Below are positions 22,582 through 29,511 of a stretch of 64,000 nucleotides of DNA, piece after piece. Origin of the DNA: LMUY01 sp964235495 (GTDB taxonomy: Bacteria > Pseudomonadota > Alphaproteobacteria > Acetobacterales > Acetobacteraceae); contig CAXSAX010000017.1 in NCBI GenBank assembly GCA_964235495.1, positions 15,960-79,959 on the forward strand, read 5' to 3'. The notes under the pieces are model-generated. The model had not been told where the DNA came from, made no database searches, and saw only the letters and a list, made by a program, of their open reading frames with translations. The stretch's first letter is position 1; the number at the start of each line of letters is the position of its first letter. The position numbers and the translations under genes were made by a program.

Positions 22582-23799
22582 ATGCGCATCTGCTTCGTCT
22601 CCCGCCGCTTCTTCCCGGCGATCTCCGGCATGAGCGTGTACGCGCTCAACCTACTGCGCGAGCTGGTCGCGGCGGGTCACGAGGTCACCATGATCAGCCA
22701 GTATCGCGGCGACGCGTTCGGCGTGCGCGTCTATGGCGGCGGCCCGCCGCCGCCGGTGCCCGGCGTCCGCGTCATCGGCCTGGAGCAGCTGGGCGAGCAG
22801 ACCACCGGCGACTTCGAGACCGACATCGCGGTCATGCGCGCCGCCATCGTCGCCGAGTACCGCAGCGCCCCGTTCGACATCTTGCACGCCCAGTACGGCT
22901 ACCCCACCGGCTGGGCCGCCCTGGAAGCCTCGCGCGACATCCCCGTGCCCACCGTGGTCTCCATCCAGGGCGGCGACGGCCACTGGGTCGGCTCCTGCTG
23001 CGAGACGCACCGGCTGGCCATGGTGCGGGTGCTGGAGCATGCCGGGGCGGTGCTGATCGGCTGCCGCTCCTTCGCCGACGAGGTGGTGCACCGCCTGGGC
23101 ACCGACCCGGCGCGCCTGACGGTCGTGCCCGGCGCGGTGGACACCTCCCGCTTCACGCCCGCCGGCCGCCCGCCCAACGCCCCGCCCGTGCTGCTCTACC
23201 ACGGCCGGGTGGACGCGCGGAAAGGCGTGCTGGACATGCTGGACGCGCTGGCCCCGCTCGCGGCGGAGGGCGTGCCGTTCGAGCTGCTGGTGTCCGGCAT
23301 CGGCCCGACCTACGACGAGACCGAAGCGCGCATCGCGCAGCTGGGCCTGGGCGCGCAGGCCCGCATGACCGGCTACGTCGATTACGCCGACGTGCCGGAC
23401 GTGTACCGCCAGGCGGACATCTTCGTCTCGCCCACCTACGCCGAGGGGTTCTCCAACACCATCCTGGAAGCGATGGCGAGCGGCCTGGCCGTCGTGTCCT
23501 GCCGCTGCGTCGGCGTGGTCGATTGCATCCGGGACGGCGAGAACGGGCTGCTCACCGAACCCGGCGACGTGCCCGCGCTGACCGCGGCGCTGCGCCGGGT
23601 GCTGACGGACCCGGCGGAGCGCGCCAGGCTGGCCGCGGCGGGGCTGGAGGAGTGCCGCCGGGTGTATTCGTGGCGGGCGGTGAGCGGGCAGATCATGCAG
23701 GTGTACGCCGACCTGGCCGGCAGCCGGCCCGATCGCGACTGGCCGGTGGAACTGCCGCGTGCGCCATGCCGTTTCAGGCAGGACCCCCACCTGCTCTGA
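22582..23799 (+). CDS. GT4-family retaining glycosyltransferase
   Basis: This GT-B fold enzyme (405 aa) has the N-terminal MRICFVSRRFFPAISGMSVY. The donor-site elements are LLYHGRVDARKGVLDML and EGFSNTILEAMASGLAVVSC (the E-x7-E motif). The fold and its pairing with a PIG-L deacetylase recall MshA/MshB of mycothiol and BshA/BshB of bacillithiol synthesis, in which GlcNAc is transferred and then N-deacetylated. The cluster's inositol-phosphate synthase would provide the MshA-type acceptor. ATG 22582 immediately follows the upstream TGA. The donor and acceptor are inferred. Confidence 0.88.
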   Translation: MRICFVSRRFFPAISGMSVYALNLLRELVAAGHEVTMISQYRGDAFGVRVYGGGPPPPVPGVRVIGLEQLGEQTTGDFETDIAVMRAAIVAEYRSAPFDILHAQYGYPTGWAALEASRDIPVPTVVSIQGGDGHWVGSCCETHRLAMVRVLEHAGAVLIGCRSFADEVVHRLGTDPARLTVVPGAVDTSRFTPAGRPPNAPPVLLYHGRVDARKGVLDMLDALAPLAAEGVPFELLVSGIGPTYDETEARIAQLGLGAQARMTGYVDYADVPDVYRQADIFVSPTYAEGFSNTILEAMASGLAVVSCRCVGVVDCIRDGENGLLTEPGDVPALTAALRRVLTDPAERARLAAAGLEECRRVYSWRAVSGQIMQVYADLAGSRPDRDWPVELPRAPCRFRQDPHLL

Positions 23800-23804
23800 G
23801 GCTT

Positions 23805-24551
23805 ATGCCGACCGCCCTGTTCATCTCGCCCCACCTGGACGACGTGGCTTTCTCCTGCGGCGGGCTGGCCGCGGTGCTGGCGGACCGGGAGTGGCGGACG
23901 GTGCTGGCGACGGTGTTCACCCGCTCGGTCGTGCCGGCCGCCGGGTTCGCGCTGGCCTGCCAGCTGGACAAGGGCCTGCCGCCCGAGATCGACTACATGG
24001 CGCTGCGGCGGGAGGAGGACGCGGCCGCCGGGGCGTTGCTGGGCTTCAGTTCGGTCCGCTGGCTCGACCTGCTGGAAGCGCCGCACCGCGGCTACGAATC
24101 CGCCCCGGCGCTGTTCGGGCCGCTCCTCCCGGAGGACGCGGTGGCAGTCAGCGTGCTCGCCGCCCTGATGCAGCTCTCGGCGGAGCTGCAGCCGGATTTG
24201 TTCCTGGCGCCGCAGGGGCTCGGCAACCACGTGGACCACCAGCTGGTGGCCGCCGCCGTGGTGCGGGGCCTGCCGCCGGGCCGCACCGCCTTCTACCGCG
24301 ATGCGCCCTACGCCCTGCGCCGGCCGGATGCCGAGCCGCTGCCGTACGTGCCGCGCGGCGAGCCCAGCACCGTGCCGGTCGCCGCCGGCCTGGGCCGCAA
24401 GATCGCCGCGGCGCAGGCCTACGGCAGCCAAGTCGGCCTGCAGTTCGGCGGCCCGGAGGCCCTGGCGCAGGCGCTGGGCGGCTTCGCCCTGCAGGAGGGC
24501 GGCGGCGTGGCGGCCGAGCGCTTCGTCGGCTGTCCGGTGGGGGCGGGATAG
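23805..24551 (+). CDS. PIG-L family zinc-dependent deacetylase (LmbE-like)
   Basis: The 248-residue protein starts TALFISPHLDDVAFSCGG, the zinc and catalytic-base motif (H10, D12, D13) of PIG-L/MshB/BshB deacetylases, and has the second ligand motif NHVDHQ (H142, H145). LDKGLPPEIDYMALRREED and LLGFSSVRWLDLLEAPHR are also typical. These enzymes remove acetyl groups from N-acetylglucosamine in glycolipids, mycothiol and bacillithiol precursors. ATG 23805 is five bases after the glycosyltransferase stop. It is the last tightly linked gene of the cluster; the next gene begins 118 bases on. Confidence 0.88.
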   Translation: MPTALFISPHLDDVAFSCGGLAAVLADREWRTVLATVFTRSVVPAAGFALACQLDKGLPPEIDYMALRREEDAAAGALLGFSSVRWLDLLEAPHRGYESAPALFGPLLPEDAVAVSVLAALMQLSAELQPDLFLAPQGLGNHVDHQLVAAAVVRGLPPGRTAFYRDAPYALRRPDAEPLPYVPRGEPSTVPVAAGLGRKIAAAQAYGSQVGLQFGGPEALAQALGGFALQEGGGVAAERFVGCPVGAG

Positions 24552-24669
24552 TCGGCTCATTTGCAACTTGGCCCGGCGATGCTATCGGCGGCCATGCGCC
24601 AGACACATTGTGGGACCAGCATGGGACGCGTCGCCCTGACGTTGCCGGTTTCTCGCCGATTGAGTTGAA

Positions 24670-26532
24670 ATGAACGCCCTGCCGCCCCGCCCCCTTCAGG
24701 ACCAACCGACCCCGGCCCCTGTCCGGGCTGTGCGGCTCGGCACGTCCCGCGCCAGCCTGTGGGCGCGCCGGGCCGCTTTCGCCGGGCCGGTGGCGTTGCT
24801 GCCGCTGCTGGGCACCTGGCTGGCGGCCGGCCTCACCGCCGGCGCGCCCGGCCCCCTGCGCCCGGCGCTGCTGGCATTGCTGTTCGGCAACCTGCTGTAT
24901 CTGGCGCTGACCGGCTGGCCCGGCGTGCTCGGCTTCCTCGCCCGGCTGGCTCGCCCCACCTTGGCTCACCCCACCTTGGCCAGCCCGCGCCCGGATGGCA
25001 GCAGCCGCACCGCCGTGCTGTTCCCGGTGTACAACGAGGACCCGCGCGCCGTGTTCGCCGCCGTGGAGGCGATGGCGGAGGCGCTGGTCGAGCAGGGCGT
25101 GCCCGGCACGGACATCTTCGTGCTCAGCGACACGCAGGACCCGGCGACCGCCGCCGCCGAGCTGGTGGCCTTCGCCCGGCTGGAGCGCCAGTTCGGCAAC
25201 CGGGTGCGCTACCGCCGCCGCCCGGAGAACCTGCGGCGCAAGGTCGGCAACATCGCCGAGTTCTGCGCCACCTGGTCCGCCCGCTACGACTGCATGGTGG
25301 TGCTGGACGCCGACAGCCTGATGAGCGCCGCCACCATCGCCGCGCTGGCCGGGCTGATGGAGGCGAACCCACAGGCTGGGCTGATCCAGACGGTGCCCTA
25401 CGCCGTCGGGCGGGAGACGCTGTTCGCCCGCATCCAGCAATTCGCCGCCCGGCTCTACACGCCGCTGCTGGTGGAGGGCCTCGCCTTCTGGCAGCGCGGC
25501 GACGGCAACTACTGGGGCCACAACGCCATCGTCCGCATCGCCCCGTTCATGGCGCATTGCGACCTGCCGACCCTGCCGGGGCGGGAGCCGTTCGGCGGCG
25601 AGATTCTGTGCCACGACGTGGTGGAGGCGGCCCTGATGCGCCGCGGCGGCTGGGAGGTGTGGCTGCTGCCCGCCCTGGGCGAGAGCTACGAGGCGCTGCC
25701 CGCCAACATGATCGACTTCGCCCAGCGGGAGCGCCGCTGGTGCCAGGGCAACCTGCAGCACCTGGGCGTGCTGCCCATGCCGGGGCTGCCGGCGGTAGGG
25801 CGCTACCACCTGGCGCTGGGCGTGCTGAACTACCTGTCCGGGCCGTTGCTGACCCTGTTCGCCGCCCTGGCCACGCTGGACGGGCTGCTCGGCGGCCAGT
25901 TCATGCAGCGCCTGCTCGGCCAGGCGTCGCCGCAGCGCACGGGGCTGATCGTGCTGACCTTCCTGCTGCTCTACGCCGCCAAGCTGTGCAGCCTGGCCGC
26001 CGCGCTGTGGGACGGGCGGGTGGCGGCCCGGTTCGGCGGGCGCGCCCGCCTGCTGGCCAGCGCGGCGCTGGAGCAGGCCGCCGCCATGATCAGCGCGCCG
26101 GTGCTGCTGGTGTTCTACACCCGGTTCATCCTGATGATGCTGCTCGGCCGCAGCGTCCGCTGGGACGCGCAGCCGCGCGACGACCGCGGCGTGTCCTGGG
26201 CCGAGGCGGCCCACCGGCTGCGGCTGCCGGCCGTCGTGGGGCTGGCCTGGCTGGCCGGCGTGTCGGCCCTCGGCGGCGCAGCGCTGCACTGGTCGCTGTC
26301 GCTGCTGCCGGGTCTGCTGCTGGCCGTGCCGTGCGCGGTGTGGAGCAGCCTGCGCACCGCCGGCCTGGCCGCCCGCCGCCGGGGCCTGTTCCTGACGGAG
26401 GACGAGCTGACGCCCAGCCCGATCCTGCGCGCCTTCGGCCGGGCGGTGGCGCGCGGCGCGCCGCCCTCCGCCGTGCGGCCCGCCAAGCCGCTCGCCTACC
26501 TGCATGCGCTCCCGGAAGGCGAGGCGGACTGA
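24670..26532 (+). CDS. mdoH: Glucans biosynthesis glucosyltransferase H
   Basis: OpgH/MdoH is a processive inner-membrane GT2 that makes the beta-1,2 backbone of osmoregulated periplasmic glucans. The 620-residue protein, shorter than the enterobacterial enzyme, has FPVYNEDP, VVLDADSLM and CHDVVEAALMRR. It also has the acceptor motif QRERRWCQGN, flanked by hydrophobic segments (for example AFAGPVALLPLLGTWLAAGL and VGLAWLAGVSALGGAALHWS). No opgG/mdoG is next to it. Its last 37 bases overlap the convergent glycosylase gene. Whether it shares a promoter with the upstream cluster is unclear; the 118-base gap includes TTGCAA-N16-TATCGG, a weak promoter candidate. Confidence 0.9.
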   Translation: MNALPPRPLQDQPTPAPVRAVRLGTSRASLWARRAAFAGPVALLPLLGTWLAAGLTAGAPGPLRPALLALLFGNLLYLALTGWPGVLGFLARLARPTLAHPTLASPRPDGSSRTAVLFPVYNEDPRAVFAAVEAMAEALVEQGVPGTDIFVLSDTQDPATAAAELVAFARLERQFGNRVRYRRRPENLRRKVGNIAEFCATWSARYDCMVVLDADSLMSAATIAALAGLMEANPQAGLIQTVPYAVGRETLFARIQQFAARLYTPLLVEGLAFWQRGDGNYWGHNAIVRIAPFMAHCDLPTLPGREPFGGEILCHDVVEAALMRRGGWEVWLLPALGESYEALPANMIDFAQRERRWCQGNLQHLGVLPMPGLPAVGRYHLALGVLNYLSGPLLTLFAALATLDGLLGGQFMQRLLGQASPQRTGLIVLTFLLLYAAKLCSLAAALWDGRVAARFGGRARLLASAALEQAAAMISAPVLLVFYTRFILMMLLGRSVRWDAQPRDDRGVSWAEAAHRLRLPAVVGLAWLAGVSALGGAALHWSLSLLPGLLLAVPCAVWSSLRTAGLAARRRGLFLTEDELTPSPILRAFGRAVARGAPPSAVRPAKPLAYLHALPEGEAD

Positions 26533-27107
26533 GCCAGGGCCGCCGCCTGGGCGAACCCGGCCACCAGCCGGCGCGGGATGTCCGGGCTGGTGCACACGTA
26601 GATCGGGCTCGGATGCGGCACGCGGACCAGCTTCAGGCCATGCAGCGCCGGCTCGGCCAGCGCGGCGATCCGGCCGCTCAGCACGGCGCAGCGCAGTTCC
26701 GGCAGCAGCGGCAGCAGCCCGGGCAGCGCCGCCAGCCCCTGCCGGATCTCGTCGCGGCGGGGCGCGCGATTGGGGCCGCCGGTGTGGATCACCCAGGGGA
26801 CAGTGTTCCACAGCGCCAGCCAGCGCCGGTCGAGCCCCGCCTCCGCCAGGAAGCGCCGGAGGTTGGCGGCCGTGCCGGTCGGGTTGTCGGCGGAGACGAA
26901 GCCGGTGCGGCCAATGGACGGCCCCGGCGTCTCCAGCAGCAGCAGCACCCGCGCCGCGACCCCGCCATCCGCCGGGTCGAAGTCCGGGGTGGGGCCGTGC
27001 GCCGCGCGCAGCCCGGCCGCGAAATCCCGCAAGGGCGCCATGGCCGGCGCCTGCAGCGCGGCGCGGCGGGCGGCCAGCACCACGGGGTCGGCAAGCGGCG
27101 CGGCCAT
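26496..27107 (-). CDS. Uracil-DNA glycosylase superfamily protein
   Basis: The 203-residue protein (ATG 27107) has the UDG-superfamily motif A region LLLLETPGPSIGRTG, the segment LWNTVPWVIH and the C-terminal motif B HPSPIYV. These place it with the small monofunctional uracil-excising glycosylases, in the family 4/5 or SMUG-like range; the subfamily is uncertain, as motif A reads ETPG in place of GEAPG. It would remove uracil from DNA at the start of base-excision repair. Its 3' end overlaps the convergent mdoH by 37 bases, and it is divergent from the aldose epimerase gene with only 32 bases between starts. Confidence 0.78.
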   Translation of the reverse strand: MAAPLADPVVLAARRAALQAPAMAPLRDFAAGLRAAHGPTPDFDPADGGVAARVLLLLETPGPSIGRTGFVSADNPTGTAANLRRFLAEAGLDRRWLALWNTVPWVIHTGGPNRAPRRDEIRQGLAALPGLLPLLPELRCAVLSGRIAALAEPALHGLKLVRVPHPSPIYVCTSPDIPRRLVAGFAQAAALAQSASPSGSACR

Positions 27108-27139
27108 GCTAGGCTGCGCCACCACAGGAGGACGCCCCC

Positions 27140-28042
27140 ATGATCGAGCTGGCCGTCGGCGACGCGACATTGCTGCTCTGCCCGGACGCGGGCGGCGCGA
27201 TCGGCGGCTGGACCCGGCGCGGCGTCCCCATCCTGCGTCCCAGCCCGGCCGCCGCCCTGGCCGGCAGCAACGCCCGGCCGCTGTCCTGCTTCCCGCTCAT
27301 CCCGTTCTCCAACCGCGTCGCCTGGGGCCGGTTCAGCTTCGGCGGCGAGAGCTTCCAGCTCCAACCCAACTTCGACGACGAGCCGCACGCCATCCACGGC
27401 AACGGCTGGCAGCGCGCCTGGACGGTGGCGAGCCAGTCCGCCGCCGAGGCCGAACTGGCGCTGCACCACGACCCGGCGCACGACCCGACCGCCCCGGCCG
27501 GCACGTGCCATTGGCCGTACCGCTACGCCGCCAGCCTGCACTACGCCCTGCACCCGGACGGGCTGGCCGTCACCATCGGCTTCACCAACACGGACAGCCG
27601 CGCCCAGCCGGTCGGGCTCGGGCTGCACCCCTACCAGCCCCGGACGCCGCAAACCGCCATCGAGTTCCGCGCCGGGTCGGTGTGGCATGTGGCGCCGGAC
27701 CTGCTGCCGGACGCCCGCCTGGCCGCCGACGGCGCCTGGAGCTTCGAGCCGGGCCACGTGATCGGCGAGCAGGCGCTGGACAACTGCTACGCCGGCTGGT
27801 CGGGCCGCGCCGTCGTCACCCGGCCGGAGCACGGCGTGCGCGTCACCATCGCGGCCGACGACATCTTCCGCCACGTGGTTGCCTATACGCCGGCGGCGAA
27901 GCCGTACTTCGCCGTCGAGCCCGCCAGCAACATGACGGACGCGGTCAACCGCATGGACACGGTGGCGGACCACGGCCTGCGCGTGCTGCAGCCCGGCGAC
28001 ACGCTGAAGCGCCAGGTGCGGTTCAGCGTGGAGGACCTTTGA
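27140..28042 (+). CDS. Aldose 1-epimerase (galactose mutarotase-like)
   Basis: The 300-residue beta-sandwich protein has PLIPFSNRVAWGRFSFGG, HAIHGNGWQRAWTV with the substrate-binding and catalytic His, LGLHPYQ with the second His, and YFAVEPASNMTDAVNR with the catalytic Glu. It interconverts alpha and beta anomers of a free sugar; the exact sugar is unknown. The gene has a strong AGGAGG ribosome binding site about ten bases before ATG 27140. The methyltransferase gene follows after 19 bases, so the two may be co-transcribed. Confidence 0.88.
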   Translation: MIELAVGDATLLLCPDAGGAIGGWTRRGVPILRPSPAAALAGSNARPLSCFPLIPFSNRVAWGRFSFGGESFQLQPNFDDEPHAIHGNGWQRAWTVASQSAAEAELALHHDPAHDPTAPAGTCHWPYRYAASLHYALHPDGLAVTIGFTNTDSRAQPVGLGLHPYQPRTPQTAIEFRAGSVWHVAPDLLPDARLAADGAWSFEPGHVIGEQALDNCYAGWSGRAVVTRPEHGVRVTIAADDIFRHVVAYTPAAKPYFAVEPASNMTDAVNRMDTVADHGLRVLQPGDTLKRQVRFSVEDL

Positions 28043-28061
28043 CCCGGCGGCCTTGTGACGC

Positions 28062-29483
28062 ATGACGGCCGATGCTAGCTCGACGGCCATGCTCACGGCC
28101 GCGTGCGAGGACCTGGTCTGCCCCGCCTGCGGCAGCGCGCTGGCTCCGGCCGGGGCGGGCCTCGCGTGTTCGGGATGCCGCGCCGCCTACGAGACGGTGC
28201 AGGGCGTGCCGATGCTGCTGCCCGGCCTCACGGTGCGGGCCGGCCCCGAGCCGGACCCGGGCTTCGTCGAGGACCTGTCGCGCGTCGCGGTGCCTGCCGC
28301 CGCAGCGCTGGCGCAGGACGCGATGCGCGACCTGTTCTCCAAGGCGTTCAGCTTCCCCGATCCGCGGCTGGGCATGGAGGGCCACCGCTTCCTGCACCGG
28401 TTGCGTTCCTCCGGTTTCAGCATCCGCCCCGGCCCGGCCCCGGCCCCCGCCACTGCTGAGCCGGCAGTGCCCGATCCGGCCGGCCGCAGCCGCCTGACGC
28501 TGGCGATGCTGACGGCGCCGGCCGCGGTGCGGGTGGGCCGCGAGTTCTGGGTGCAGGTGCGCGTCGTCAACACCGGCGACGTCGTGCTGCGCTGCACCGG
28601 CCCGGACGCGCTGCTGCTGTCCTGCTCGACGCAGCAGCCGTTCTCCTGGGGCACGCTGCGCCGTCCCTGGGCGCCCGGGGCGCTCCAATCCCCGTTGCTG
28701 ATCGATCTGCAGCCCGGCCAGGCCTTGACCCAGCCGGTGCCGATTGCCGCGCCGGATCGGCCCGGGCCGCAGCGCTACCGCATCGCCCCGGTGTCCGGGC
28801 AGCTGCGGTGGCTGGATGGCAAGGCCCCGGACGTCACCGTGGCGGTCGTGCCCGCCACCGCGCCCGACCCGCTCGCGGTCGGTTGGCCCTACGCCGCCGA
28901 GGAGCGCGACTACCGGGAGGACCACCAGCGCGCCATCCGGCTGGCGGGCGCCTGGCTGGGGGAGCGGTTCGCCGGCCGGCCAGGCCTGCGGGTGCTGGAG
29001 CTGGGCGGCAACGCCGCGCCGATGGCGTCGGAGATCGGGCTGCCGCACGCCCGGCACTACAACCTCGACATCGACCCGTTCGGCCTGGTGTTCGGCACGG
29101 TGCAGCGCCGCTTCGGCGGCGGGCACGCCATCCAGGACGTGCTGGGCGACGGCATGCGGCTGCCGTTCGCCGACGCCTCGCTCGACGCCATCGTGATGTT
29201 TGCCACCCTGCACCACTTCCCCGACCCGGCCGGCCTGCTGCGGCATCTGCGCTCCAAGCTGGCGCCCGGCGGCGCCGTCTGCGTGCTTTGCGAGCCGGTG
29301 GGCCACGTGTCCCACGACACGCTGCCGCCGCCGTTCCGGGACGAGCTGCTCAGCGGCATCTGCGAGCAGGCGTTCGAGCCATGGGAGTGGCGGCTGCTGT
29401 TCGATCAGGCCGGCTTGCAGGTGGCGCAGGTGCAGCATGACCGCGGCTCGCTCAAGGTCGTGCTGGAGCCGCGCCCCGGCTGA
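28062..29483 (+). CDS. Large SAM methyltransferase with zinc ribbon and central beta-sandwich region
   Basis: The 473-residue protein starts with a Trm112-like zinc ribbon (C20, C23, C36, C39). A central roughly 150-residue segment rich in beta strands follows (VRVGREFWVQVRVVNTGDVV, LLIDLQPGQALTQPV) and resembles an Ig-like or wall-polysaccharide-associated beta-sandwich. The methyltransferase domain begins VLELGGNAAPMASE near residue 310 and includes DIVMFATLHHF-like and APGGAVCVL segments (actual start DAIVMFATLHHFPDP). The central domain resembles the Wzt C-domain-like modules of polysaccharide-modifying enzymes. A role in methylating a polysaccharide or glycolipid is inferred. Confidence 0.75.
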   Translation: MTADASSTAMLTAACEDLVCPACGSALAPAGAGLACSGCRAAYETVQGVPMLLPGLTVRAGPEPDPGFVEDLSRVAVPAAAALAQDAMRDLFSKAFSFPDPRLGMEGHRFLHRLRSSGFSIRPGPAPAPATAEPAVPDPAGRSRLTLAMLTAPAAVRVGREFWVQVRVVNTGDVVLRCTGPDALLLSCSTQQPFSWGTLRRPWAPGALQSPLLIDLQPGQALTQPVPIAAPDRPGPQRYRIAPVSGQLRWLDGKAPDVTVAVVPATAPDPLAVGWPYAAEERDYREDHQRAIRLAGAWLGERFAGRPGLRVLELGGNAAPMASEIGLPHARHYNLDIDPFGLVFGTVQRRFGGGHAIQDVLGDGMRLPFADASLDAIVMFATLHHFPDPAGLLRHLRSKLAPGGAVCVLCEPVGHVSHDTLPPPFRDELLSGICEQAFEPWEWRLLFDQAGLQVAQVQHDRGSLKVVLEPRPG

Positions 29484-29511
29484 TCGGACCGGCTGATCCC
29501 GGGCGCCCCGG

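Noticed and set aside
16012..24551. A complete mycothiol or bacillithiol pathway
   Set aside because: No cysteine ligase (MshC- or BshC-like) or acetyltransferase is present, and YcaO, the HD protein and the methyltransferase are not part of those pathways.
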